DNA of 64,000 bases, taken from NCBI GenBank assembly GCA_036365515.1, contig CM070874.1:168019297-168083296 (forward strand), read 5' to 3'. The notes under the pieces are model-generated. The model had not been told where the DNA came from. It searched no databases and saw only the letters and a list, made by a program, of their open reading frames with translations. Shown here one piece after another: positions 1-10,814 of this stretch. Made by a program: the position numbers and the translations under genes. Within the stretch, counting starts at the first letter, position 1. The number at the start of each line of letters is the position of its first letter. Source of the stretch: Torymus aiolomorphi (Eukaryota; Arthropoda; Insecta; Hymenoptera; Torymidae).

Positions 1-966
1 CCTCAACGACAACATCCTGATCATACGGTAATACGTGATATTGAACTGCGCGGTCGACAAGGAAACTTCGTTCGAAGAAGGAGGACACTGAATGATCACG
101 ATTATGAAAATAATCCTCGCTTTCTTGCTGTTCTAGCCATGGTACATTTAAATGTTCATGTCAGTTTACGCGAAATCGAGTTAACAATGGGTATTCCAAG
201 ATCTACGGCCAGTAGATATTTACGATATGCGCGTTACCATCCTTACCACATTACTCTAAATCAAGCTTTAACTGTGGAAGATTATCGACGGAGAATAACA
301 TTTTGCTAATGGGCAACACAACAAATTACTGATGATGAAAATTTCTTTAACAATGTTCTTTTTAGCGACGAGGCTACATTTCAGAGTACTGGTATGTTGA
401 ATCGCCATAATTGCCACTACTGGTCTCCTGTTAATCCTCATTGGATGCGAGAAGTTGATCATCAGCATCGCTGGAATGTAACGGTATGGTGTGGTATTAT
501 TAACGGATGTCTGATTGGACCTTATTTTTTTGAAGGTCACGTAACTCAACATACTTATTTACAGTTGCTGAGAGACGAGCTGCCACTCTTTCTAGAAAAC
601 GTTGATCTTCATACAAGGGCCAGAATGTGGCTACAACAAGATGGTGCTCCTCCACATTATGCCAGAATTGTCAGAGATTTTCTTAATGAAAGGTTTAACG
701 GTCGATGGATTGGTAGAGGAGGTCCCGTAGCATGGCCACCAAGATCTCCAGATCTGACATCTCCAGATTTTTATTTATGGGGCTTCCTAAAAAATACAGT
801 CTACCGCAACAGGCCAACTACAAGAGATGACATGATTCAAAGGATTACACAAATCTGTTTAAGTATTCCACGTCAAGTATTATTAAATACTGTTAGAAAC
901 TTTAAAAGGAGAATAGAATGTTGTCAACAAGTAAATGGTGCAACTTTTGAGCATCTTCTTCAGTAA
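1..966 (+). pseudogene. DDE transposase (DUF4817/DDE_3 type), open except one in-frame TAA
   Basis: The frame is open from base 1 to the stop at 966 apart from a single TAA at 307-309. The N-terminal part is a helix-turn-helix region (LREIELTMGIPRSTASRYL). The catalytic core follows, with LFSDEATF (first Asp), WLQQDGAPPHYA (second Asp) and PPRSPDLTSPDFYLWG (third acidic position), the signature of Tc3-like DDE_3 transposases. It would cut and reinsert the element at TA sites. The start codon lies upstream of the window. The sequence around the TAA reads FC-stop-WA. The second, diverged transposase in this window (41647-42703) has its stop at the same place. If TAA is not recoded, the copy is inactive. 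Confidence 0.8.
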
Positions 967-1029
967 ATGGTGACCGAAACACTTGGATCCTATGACTAAA
1001 TACACATGAACGTGGAATTTTCCAATGAA

Positions 1030-1280
1030 TTTTTAGCTGGCCTGATCATCCCCGACCTTGCCTTAACTGGCCGGGTATCTCCGACCTTGCCTTAACTGAC
1101 CGGGTCATCTTCGACCTTGCCTTAACTGGCCGGGTCATCTCCGACCTTGCCTTAACTGGCCGGGTCATCTCCGTCCTTGCCTTAACTGGCCGGGTCATCT
1201 CCGACCTTGCCTTAGCTGGCCAGGTAATCTCCGACCTTGCCTTAGGTGACCGGGTCATCTCCGACTTTGCTCTTAACAGC
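1030..1280. repeat. 30-bp minisatellite, about eight copies
   Basis: Tandem 30-bp units of the form CTGGCCGGGTCATCTCCGAC followed by CTTGCCTTAA lie between the transposase stop and the right end of the transposon. Units differ by one or a few substitutions. Because 30 is a multiple of three, the array makes a spurious minus-strand frame of repeated KARSEMTRPV units. Confidence 0.9.
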
Positions 1281-1529
1281 ACGGAAACTGACCATAACTT
1301 TGACCATGACCTTGACCCAAGGTCATATCAGAATTTTTCGGTTTTTCTATTTACGAGGTCAAAAGTGAGGGTTGCCGTTAAACAAAATTGATTTAACGTT
1401 CAAACGACATCATCCTTGACCTCAAGTTCATGGTCAAGGCCACGATCAGTTGGGCCCCTCCAAACACTACAACTTCTGTATTTAACACTCGTATGCGTAA
1501 TTATAGGAATGTTTGGATGCGTTGATTGA

Positions 1530-2010
1530 TTTTGATTTTAAACATGACCATGACCATGACCATGGCCTTGACTCAAGGACATATCTAAACGTAAAATTTT
1601 CCGCTCTTTCCATTTACGAGGTCAAAAGTGGGGGTTCCCATTTGAAAAAATCGATTTGACCTTCAAATGACCTTGATCATTGACCTCAAGGTCATAACCA
1701 AGGTTACGATCAGTTGGGCCCCTCTGAACCCTACAACTTTTGTATTTAACAATTTGTCTCGTATACCTAATTATGGGAATGTTTTGATGCGTTTATTGAT
1801 TTTGATTTTAAACATGACCATGACCATGACCATGACCTTGACTCAAGGACATATCTTCACGTAAAATTTTCCGCTCTTTCCATTTACGAGGTCAAAAGTG
1901 GGGGTTCCCATTTGAAAAAATCGATTTGACCTTCAAATGAACTTGATCATTGACCTCAAGGTCATAACCAAGGTCACGATCAGTTGGGCCCCTCTGAACC
2001 CTACAACTTT
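1530..2010. repeat. Tandem duplication in transposon right end
   Basis: Two copies of a block that starts with repeated ACATGACCATGACCATGACC, runs through a TTTTCCGCTCTTTCCATTTACGAGGTC segment and ends with CTCAAGGTCATAACCAAGGT. The copies start near 1540 and 1812. They form the subterminal region of the element, and similar CGCTCTTTCC and AAGGTCA words occur in the inverted repeats of the element at 40485-43521. Confidence 0.8.
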
Positions 2011-2086
2011 TGTATTAAAAGTTTTTTTCCATCTCCCTTAGTTTTCGAGATATTTGCCTGGTGGTTTTAAAATGGGACACCCGGTA

Positions 2087-4500
2087 TAACAATAACAATT
2101 AGCTTCATTAGGTCAGCCAATCATTTAACTCACCCATTCTTTTCTTAGTTCCATCCTGTTTATTTACCTATAGGTACGTGCAAAATGCTCGAATTTAAAT
2201 TGCACAATAAGTATAAGAGTTTATAAACGACTTCATTAATTACGTTATTTCGATAAAAGAAACTGACACGAACATAAACTAAATATATATTATACACCTC
2301 AAATATTTATTTCAATGGTAATTGTAAGTATTCCGCAGCCAAGGAGCTGCTAACCTCCCGATAACGCAGTTATTAGAAAAAATCCTGAAACAAGTCAACT
2401 TTGATTTTTAATTTTAACAATAATTATTTAATTTTATTGCAAATATTATATACAAAAATAATTAAAAAAACTAAAGTTCTTCTGAATTAAAATTAAGGAT
2501 TGCTACACCACGGGATAAAACAACCATTGCTAATTTCATATTTCAAAGAGAAATATTTTCCATCTTGTTTCATTTCAAATTTTAATCTGAACTCGGGGTC
2601 TAGAGAAACCCATTTTTGGGGGTGAATTTTGGGGGTGCATTTCACCCCTTTAATAGGAAGTTGGGCCCATAGAAAAAAATTGGCCCAAATAAAAATAAAT
2701 TATGCATTATATAACGTAAAATATGAGGCGTTTATAATAATAATCTTTAATTCTTTACCTGTTCTTCTGGATTCTTAATAATGCGTGCGACTGTCTGTCG
2801 ATCGTCCGCCAACAACGATCGACTGACGCAGCCTCTAGGTGCCACGCCCCTTCAAGACGTTCCGTCAAGGCGGGCGGCGCATTATACACGAAGATGTCCA
2901 ATACAGAACAACACGGCAATTCATTACACAAACACATACTTTCTCTCTATTAACTTCAGACAAGCGCTCCGCTACTTTTTACATAGATACGGTCTTCATT
3001 GCACCACTGCAATGAGGCGGGTGGAATGTTGCGGCGCGAATTCAAAACTCGCGCCAAGACGCCCCCCCCCCCCCCCGCGGACTAGATTCGGAGAATTAAC
3101 TCCGCAGGAGTCCGCCGGGATGTCGCGGGGGCGCAAAGCCGCCCCGGGTAATAAAACTCCCTCGCAGGTGCTCCTCGCTCTCTTTCTGCTCTGCACACGG
3201 CGCCTGTCTGGAGCAGCTACTCAACACTACACGGAAGTTTTTCTACCTATTGTAACACGTGCTCTTCTTTCTTCCTTTTTTTCACATACTCAACAAATTT
3301 ATATTACACCTGCACTCAATCTCAATTATTGGAGTTTAATTAAAATAAATACCAACTCTTTAGTTTATATCGAAGTTTTGAGTTTGTTCGCCAATCTAAT
3401 TCTCTCATAAATCGATCACTTTCGGTAGCACGTCGCGAGTAAGCCGCGTTCAACTTTTGATTATTAGCATTTTAGTTTAACATTAACAGAGAAGCTCTCG
3501 CGCGGGCACATAAGATTTTACAAGAAAAAAAAAAAACATTAATAAATTAATGAAGTTTATATAAACAAATATATCAATAAAAAAAATCTTAAATTATTTA
3601 AAAATATAAAGAAAAATTATTGCAGGTGAGCTGCGTTATTAGAAATTAAAAATCTAAAACAATTAAATAAATATAGGTCTTACAAGTTTTAAAATTGGAA
3701 ATAATATTTTGTCGTGGTGCAAAGAAAACGAAAAGGTTTCCTTAAAAAGTTCGTTTTCGATGCCTGTAAATGCTACGCAGCGTCCTAAGGGGAGATAAGA
3801 CTTTTCAGATGTGCAAGGCTTCGGCGTGGGACCATGATTTTCTAACGATTTTTTCTTTCCTCGAATATCGTATCCTCATAGCCCTAACAAACAATATTTG
3901 TAAACGTTAACTCAAGTTATAAAAGTACAAAAATACTCCATTAACACATAGGAGAAAAATTGCAATTAATATTATCGCACATGTGGTTTGCTTAGCAGTT
4001 CGCGCCTAAATTATTATTTAGAACATACTCTGATATAAAACTAACCATTTTCTTTATAGCTAACATATTAATAACATGGAAGCATTTTTTCAAAAGGAAC
4101 AATATAATTTACCGAAAGGTTACTTATTATTTATCAAGTGTAAATGCCATCATTTATTTAGGATTGGTTATAATTTATAAAATACTAATAATGTTCATCT
4201 GGTTAACATTTCTACTAGAGTAGGTTACTGTTTTTACAAGAAAGTAATAATATTCAAGTAATAAAATCTTCTACTATAATTTATCTACCTCTCAGATCGT
4301 AGGTCTATTCGGCGTGTACATTTTTATATATTCGGAAGTAGTATTAGACCCCATCAAAAGGAAAATAAAGTTTTACAGTTTCGCTTAATAATACTGAAAT
4401 ACAAACATTAAGAAAAAGGGAAACTACAAAGCATACGCGGCCGCGTCTTTCTATTACAGCTTGGAGAAAACCCCGAGTGGCGTAGGTCGAAGCCAACCCT
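2087..4500. other. Unassigned AT-rich sequence
   Basis: No convincing gene. A locally GC-richer patch at 2780-3240 contains a C15 run (3062-3076) and an open frame of 209 codons with no recognisable domain. The rest is AT-rich with short homopolymers. The patch could be a decayed LTR or promoter fragment, but nothing in it proves this. Confidence 0.4.
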
Positions 4501-5084
4501 TGATGCAGAAGTGTCAGTGCTATGGTAGGGATTCAGGATTATGATTGTGGTTCCTCAATAAGAAAAAAAAAACAAGAAATTGAATTAAATTTATTCAAAG
4601 AGAAGAAACAAATTTTTTTTTTTAAACTTCGTGCAGAACATGTGGATGATTTCGTCACACTATGAAAAAAAGCATAATATCTTTTGATGAGTGTATTGGT
4701 ATCCATAAATTTTCTTATTTTCGCAAAAATGACGATTACATATTTAGTTCTATTTATTATATATTCAATATGTTTGTGTCGCTTCATATTATAATCGAAA
4801 TATATACCGAGATATTCACAGCTTTCAGTTCTTCTAATTTTTTGTTTTTGTATTTGAACATGTATATCTAAAGGTGCGCTGTCGCAGTAATTTCCAGAAG
4901 TTATAAATTTAGTCTTGGATACATTTAGAGACAGTTTAGTATACGCTAACCACATCGCTACTTTATCTAGTAAAGCATTCATCTTCTCCTGTACTTGTGA
5001 CCACGTGTTATCATCAGAGATGATGACAGTGTTGTCTCCATACCATAAGATAGAGTCCTTAGGCATATCTAACAGTAGATCATT

Positions 5085-5123
5085 CACACACACACACACA
5101 CACAGATATATATATATATATAT
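5085..5123. repeat. (AC)n-(AT)n microsatellite
   Basis: About ten AC units (5085-5104) run directly into about nine AT units (5106-5123), immediately left of the MITE at 5129. Another AT run (5477-5491) lies just right of it. Confidence 0.9.
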
Positions 5124-5128
5124 CTGCT

Positions 5129-5467
5129 CACCGCTATGTTTCAGGACTTTTCATTGGTTTACCGCTATGTTTCAGGACATTTGCATGTTTTCAGGACTGT
5201 ACTGAATTAGGAATATGTTTACCGCTACCTTTCAGGACATTTTTGTATCATTCAGGACATTTAGGGTTTCTTTCACAACGTTTTTTTCCGTAAAATTTTT
5301 CCGAAATCAACGTAAAATACTGCGGAACTGAAAGGGGGCGCCGCAGGCGTCGTGGTGTTAGTCAACACCCTGAGGGATATTATTTCTTTAATCACTTATA
5401 TACTGTTTAACGTTTTATACCTACTTCTATTGCAGAAAACCTGTAGGTGTCCTGGAAGGTAGCGGTG
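5129..5467. mobile_element. MITE with ~19-bp inverted ends and repeated subterminal motif
   Basis: The left end CACCGCTATGTTTCAGGAC is matched in inverted orientation by the right end (GTCCTGGAAGGTAGCGGTG, 5449-5467). Variants of the word ACCGCTATGTTTCAGGACA recur near 5131, 5160 and 5220, with a degenerate one near 5252. There is no coding capacity. The element interrupts the reverse transcriptase of LINE A between motifs B and C. It is flanked on both sides by AT repeats, so the target duplication cannot be read clearly but could be TA-rich. Confidence 0.65.
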
Positions 5468-7432
5468 TACTAAGTTATATATATATATATAATGAAAAAG
5501 GGCGTCCCAGAATTGTTCCTTGGGGTACTCCTGTGTCTAGTGTTTTTTCAGTACTAATTTTATCATCAATTCTTACTTTTTGCTTTCTACCCGTTAGATA
5601 GCTTTTTATCAATTCTAGTACACTACCTCGTATGCCATATGTATCCAATTTTTCTAATAGTAGTGCATGGTTTACTGTATCGAAGGCCTTTGGAAGGTCT
5701 ATAAATATAATTATTATTGGTTTGCTTTTATCTAGATTTTCATAAATTATGTCGGATATTTTGCCCAGTGCATCCGTAGTTCCTATATTTTTTATAAATC
5801 CAAATTGGTGTTTCGAAAGAATGTTACATTCCTTTAGGAAATTATATATTCGATTATAAATAATTTTTTCAAAAATTTTTGCAATGTTCGAAATAAGCGA
5901 GATCGACCTGTAATTCGTTATATCTGTTTTATTTCCTGTTTTATATATATAGGAATTACTTCGGCACTCTTAAGTGCCTCTGGCCACACATTTTTCTCTA
6001 TCGAGAGATTGAATAAATATGCTAATGGTAGTGCGATATATGGAGCAATTGTTTTTAATGTCATGGCATTTATTTTATCTGTTCCACCTGCTTTATTCTT
6101 AAGTTATTTTATAATTTTCGTTACTTCATCTGCATTCGTTGGGTTTAAGAATATTGATTTTGAATTATTTTCAATTTCTTTAGGTTTTTCGTTTGGTTTA
6201 GTTATTTGTTTACTTAATTTTTTTTCGAATATTACAGTATAAGTTATTCTTAATATCTGAAATTTTGGTTTTGTCTTTTACTTTACTTCCATTATATTGT
6301 GTATTTTTTATTTTGTTATTTACTTTTTTTGTTTTTTTTTTTTTTTCAAATTTTTCGTTTATTATTTTCCATATCTTCGCATCTTTAATGACTTTATCTA
6401 GCATCTTAACGTAGTCCATGTATTCTTTTTTTAATGTTGTAGATTCTTTATTCTTTTTCTACAAGTTATACAGTAAGTCTTTCTTTTTACACGAAACAAT
6501 TATTGCCTTAGTGATCCATTTTTTTCTTGGTGTACAATTTCTATCACTTCTTTTTTGCTTAATTACTATATTCGCTTTCTCTACGCATTGATTTAATGTC
6601 GTTATAATTTCATCTGTTGCAAAATTAGGTTCTTGTATTGTTAGCATTCTGTTCCAATTCACATCTTTAGCAATATTTATTAACTTATCATAGTTCATTT
6701 TTTTTTCTTATTTCTTTATCGTTAAACGGCATTCTTACATTATTAAATTGTACGAATAGTGGAAAGTGATCATTAAAAGGGTTTGTAATTTTGTATGACT
6801 TTACATTTATTGTATTCAATTTTATAAAGAAATTATCAATACATGTACCTCCTTGTCCAGTAGATGAAGGTCTGGTTACACCATGGAAACATGGAATATA
6901 TTCTTATGCTAAGAAATGGTTTAGAAATTCTTGATTAATGTTGTTATCGTAATTCTGTGTGTACATTATTTCTATGTTAAAATCTCCAATTATACAGTGA
7001 TTTTTAACATTTCTATTTTCTATCCAGAATTTTTTGGTTGACAGTTCAAATTCAGTCTTAGGTATATCATGAGATCTATATATTGCTGATATTCTGAAAT
7101 TTTCATTGTTATTAATATTTAAATCTGTAACTAAAAACTTTCTTCTATCAATTTCAATTATTTTGGTATTTTGATTTATATCATTTCTTATAAATAATAC
7201 AACGCCGTCTGATTTATTGCTTTTGCTATTATTATAAAAATTTTGTATCCCGGTAGTTGGGAAAGTTCAATGTGCTGAATTTTCCACGTTTCGGAACATA
7301 CAATTACTCACGGTTTATTGTTTAAACTTTTTACAAAAACTTTCAGTTTATTTAGATTTTCATTCAGACTTCTAACGTCGACATGTAGTATTACAAAATT
7401 TTTACTTCCTAATTTTTTGTTTAATTCTGTAG

Positions 7433-8760
7433 TATTTATTTATTTATTTATTTATTTATTTACCAGAGTTACAAAAAATATAACATGTGTCGATCAATAC
7501 AGAGTATAATTATAACATAATAACACATTATACCGTCGCAAATCCTGTAGAGGAATATAATTCCTGTTCGCAGGTCCGGTTTAACAAAAAAGCTGGTTTA
7601 GCTATACTGTTCAGTATTAACTTCCAGCTTTGCATTCACACATTCATTCGACCACTCATCCATTCATACTAGTATGAGACCATGTCGGACTTCCATACAT
7701 GGCCCATACTTGCTATCCCACTCACACCAGGTTGGCAAATGGCCGTCTAACCTTTCATCCAACGCTTTTAACATACATAATTTTGTATCTAGCTAATAAC
7801 AGTGATATAATCTATATATAAATATAACAATTTTAATTAACAATTCTATATAATTAAACTATTCTGAAAGATTCTATTATTTGTATTTATAACTGTAATT
7901 ATAATTTACTTAAGATTATATTGCACTAGATTAATTCAAGATTCTATTATTCTATAATGTTTAATTTAAAATTCTTAGAGATTCTATATTTTTGTTTTTA
8001 TCTCATTCATTTTCGCTCAACCAGTCTTTTCATTTTTATTATTGGATTTTTTCTTTAGATCTAGAGTTTTAAATTCGTTTGGTAGTTTGTTGAAGATGTT
8101 GATTGCTTTAATATAGCTGCTCTTGGTGTTTATCCTTTTGTCGGACTTTGGTGGAATTATTAGTTTTCGTCTAGTTATACTTGATGAATTTGAATATTGT
8201 TGTTTGATATTCTCATAGTTGTATCGTAGACTTTCATACGCAAAGAGTTGTTTTAGATTTAGCGGTATACTTGTTTGAAAAGTATTTTTGTTTATTATTT
8301 TTACAATTCTGTTTTGTACTGTTTGTAATATTTGTAGTTCGTTTTGATAAGCACCACCCCATGCAATTATGCCATAGTTAATAACACTGTGAAAAAAGGC
8401 ATAGTAAATAATATTTAGTGTGTTAATATCCATGATTTTCGAAATTTTGCTAAAGATGAAGATAAGGTATCTTGTTTTTTTTTTATCAGGTATTCGATGT
8501 GTTTGTTCCATCTCATATTAGCGTCAAAGATAATCCCAAGATATTTAACATTGTGTACTCTACTAAGCAACTCATTATTAATTTTTATTTCGATGTCGTT
8601 TGGTACGCTATCACAGTAGTTTCCGCAAGTTATGCACACTGTTTTCTGTGTGTTTAAGGTTAATTTGTTAAGTCTAAGCCATATTGATACATCTTGAAGG
8701 TACTTGTTCATTATATTTTCAACTTCTGTCCACGTTTTTAGTCCATATTTTTTGAGTTTT
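7433..8760 (-). mobile_element. 5'-truncated LINE remnant B with (TAAA)n tail
   Basis: On the minus strand, two frame-shifted pieces (8711-8415 and 8511-8017) encode the RT thumb and C-terminal region of a LINE related to LINE A. Both share the pattern KYLGIIFDANMRWNKHIEYL and YYAFFHSVINYGIIAWGG. A noncoding 3' part (8016-7464) follows, ending in a TAAA tail seen on the plus strand as (ATTT)n at 7433-7463. The tail abuts the endonuclease start of LINE A, so copy B inserted into or next to copy A and was 5'-truncated, the usual outcome of target-primed reverse transcription. Confidence 0.7.
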
Positions 8761-8859
8761 TTGTTGCATCAAAGTTTCATGCGTTCAGCGATACCGAAAA
8801 ATTTCTAGAAAATCCTTACTTAAAAAAAATGTTTTCATTATCATTTTCAAACTACTACT

Positions 8860-9310
8860 GTTTCACCAGTTTTGTAAGCTTTTAAGCGTGTAACACACAA
8901 TTTCACTCAGTTTTGAGCATTCTTTCACTTTCTTTATGTTATTTTGAAAAAAATTAAAAAATGCACGAATTATGCACTTTTGACTAAAAAATGCACTTTT
9001 TAGAAAAATGCATTTTTCTCGAAAACCCCATTTCTTTTTGTCAATTTTTTTGTGATTATAGAAGACATAAATACCTATCTAGACATATGTGTGAGACTCA
9101 CGGGTTTTGCGATGAGAAAGAGATGCCTAATGACATAAAACACAAACAAATTTTTCACGCTTAACGCTTATTTAGTCAATGATATAACAGTCAATATAAA
9201 GGGTTTTATCTTTGTGCGTACGTAAGTAATACACATGTAGACGCGCCTACTTGTATGAGTTTATGTACTTATACATTTTCTCGCCATATGGCTATCGTTT
9301 GACGTAAAAT
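8860..9310 (-). repeat. Dispersed repeat, copy without transposon insertion
   Basis: The reverse complement of this segment matches 40390-40482 joined to 43524-43830. Shared stretches include AAAATGCACGAATTATGCAC, the GTGAGACTCACG region, CGCTTAACGC and GATATAACAGTCAATATAAA. In the 40-kb copy the two halves are separated by the 3.04-kb transposon at 40485-43521; here they are contiguous. The repeat has no coding frame, and its own family was not identified. Confidence 0.8.
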
Positions 9311-9589
9311 GTATCAAGAAAAGTTCGTTTTCTGCTATATATTACACCTCTAGTATTTTTAACATTATCATATTTCTGAAAATTATTTCATATTTCGCCC
9401 TTATCAACTCTACTACGATGTCTAAGTTTTTGTCAACGGAGAGAATCCGATGTGCAGATTTTTTACAAAGGCACAAAAAATCTGTTACAAATCTAGTTCA
9501 GTACATTTCAAACAACTTGACGATCTTGCTCATCCATTGAGGCACCTTTATCCTGATTTACCTTTGACACCCTATACACATCAGTAGTG

Positions 9590-9776
9590 ATAGTGGCACT
9601 TTGAGGCAGACAAACAAACCCCCCACCACTATCCACCTGAGGGAGGGGAGGGGGAACCCCCCACCACCAGGTGGGTAATGATGCAGGGTGGCCCTGAGCC
9701 ACTACCCTCTGAGGGAAGGGAAACCGCACCATCAGGGAAAATGGCTTACGTTACATCTGCCCCAAAGTGCCACTGT
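9590..9776. mobile_element. Short MITE with AGTGGCACTTTG ends
   Basis: The left end TAGTGGCACTTTGAGGCAGA is matched in inverted orientation by TCTGCCCCAAAGTGCCACTG at the right end. The ~190-bp interior is GC-rich with CCCCACCACC words. A related element with the same end and the same CAAACAAACCCCCCACCACT block lies at 37369-37550 in the opposite orientation. Confidence 0.65.
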
Positions 9777-9788
9777 GAAATAAAAAAT

Positions 9789-9816
9789 AGAGAGAGAGAG
9801 AGAGAGAGAGAGAGAG
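9789..9816. repeat. (GA)n microsatellite
   Basis: About 14 GA units directly right of the MITE ending at 9776. A tandem duplication of an AT-rich ~65-bp unit (ATAAAAAATATATTTATATT with TTATTAATAATAATAATCG) follows at about 9880-9980. Confidence 0.9.
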
Positions 9817-10108
9817 CCTGAAAACACCACTAAAAAAACTTTATTTTTATAAATAAATACGGATATTTTTATTAACACTTTTTAGCATAAAAAATATATT
9901 TATATTTTTATTAATAATAATAATCGGTAGTTTTAACATAAAAAATATATTTATATTTTTTATTAATAATAATAATCGCTGCAATCTCCATGGCACGTTC
10001 GAACAGTCTCGGTCTAGGATGTGTGACTCCTGCTGAAACAAAAAAAAAATAAAAATATACAAATATGCATTTATAAGTGGGGTGTTGTCTCGTATGCGCC
10101 GACGAGCG

Positions 10109-10300
10109 TCATAGAGCCTGCGTCCGACACGGCCCGCTGCAGCAGGCAGACTGGCTGCAACTGCAGCGAGACACGAGTTAGACTACGCCTCCCCACTCCT
10201 CGGATACTAGTGGAGGGAGCGTCCAAGCCAAGTAAGTCACTCTGACTGCACTTGCGGGCAGTCTGCCTGCTGCAGCGGGCTGTGTCAGACGCAGACTCTA
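10109..10300. mobile_element. GC-rich inverted-repeat element
   Basis: The segment from about 10109 (GCCTGCGTCCGACACGGCCC, continuing through GCTGCAGCAGGCAGACT) is repeated in inverted orientation ending at about 10300. The arms are near 48 bp with a loop near 95 bp. No frame is supported. It is probably a nonautonomous DNA element. Confidence 0.6.
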
Positions 10301-10398
10301 TATAGACGCCCGATGCGGTACATGAATTAGCGCTCTCATGAGAGCGCTCGCATGAGTGTGCTGTTAATGTATTATGCCTTATCTTTTTAATTTTCAAC

Positions 10399-10712
10399 AA
10401 ATAAATAGACTTATTAATAATCATTAAAATTATTAAAAATTTATTTATAAAAAATAAGTTATTAAAAATTTTATTTTTTTAAATTAAAATAAAACCGAAG
10501 TCTTATACTTTTAGTAATAGATTATTAATATTTTTCATTAAATTTCATTAATTTTTAATAATTTTTTATAATAAAAAATATATTAGAAATCTAATGCTAA
10601 AAATATAAGATTTCGGTTTTCAATTTTTTAAAAAACAAAATTTTTAATAACTTATTTATTATAAATAAATTTTTAATAATTTTAATAATTATTAATAAGT
10701 CTATTTATTAAT
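10399..10712. mobile_element. AT-rich palindromic element
   Basis: A long imperfect palindrome. The left arm starts AATAAATAGACTTATTAATA (about 10399) and runs to ACCGAAGTCTTATACTTTTA. The right arm carries the complement, from TAAAAATATAAGATTTCGGT to TATTAATAAGTCTATTTATT (about 10712). Arms are about 125 bp around an AT-rich loop. It resembles a foldback MITE. Confidence 0.65.
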
Positions 10713-10814
10713 ACTTTAAAAATAAAATATATAAAAAATTTAAAAAATGGTTGAACACATGCGTTAAAGATTAACAAATGTTTACTTTTTTAATCAATGT
10801 GGTTTCTCCTCATT

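Larger units (their letters stand above)
1..2086 (+). mobile_element. Tc1/mariner-type DNA transposon, right part (left end outside window)
   Basis: A transposase ORF (1-966) is followed by a repeat-rich 3' region that ends in a terminal sequence. Read inward from 2086, the end (TACCGGGTGTCCCATTTTAA) matches the terminus of the complete element at 40485-43521 (TACAAGGTGTCCCATTTTAA), and the similarity continues through the GGCAAATATCT block. A TA dinucleotide follows at 2087-2088, as expected for TA-targeting elements. The left terminus is beyond base 1. Both elements belong to the same family but are clearly diverged. The 3' part holds a 30-bp minisatellite and a ~310-bp tandem duplication rich in GACCTTGA/AAGGTCA words. 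Confidence 0.8.
4539..7432 (-). mobile_element. LINE (APE-type non-LTR retrotransposon) remnant A
   Basis: Read on the minus strand, pieces of a non-LTR retrotransposon appear in order. An apurinic-type endonuclease comes first (near 7400-6750; HVDVRSLNENLNKL, SDGVVLFIRNDI, GDFNIE, and NDHFPL near the end), followed by a basic linker (6700-6210). The reverse transcriptase has NYRSISLISNIAKIFEKIIY, HQFGF, FIDLPKAFDTVNH (motif A) and GVPQGTILG (near 5540). After a MITE at 5129-5467 it continues with WYGDNTVIISDD, where the usual ADD of motif C reads GDN, and then the thumb region (CEYLGIYFDYNM) to about 4560. Frames are broken many times, so it is a dead copy. The clade is Jockey/CR1-like; I cannot place it more precisely. 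Confidence 0.8.

Noticed and set aside
307..311. TAATG as a stop-restart (termination-reinitiation) signal in both transposases
   Set aside because: The overlapping ATG is out of frame with the catalytic domain and soon meets a stop, so it cannot explain expression of the DDE part.
1046..1282. Minus-strand frame of repeated KARSEMTRPV
   Set aside because: Caused by a 30-bp minisatellite, a multiple of three.
2781..3410. 209-codon plus-strand frame
   Set aside because: No domain, crosses a C15 run, composition unlike a real gene; left unassigned.
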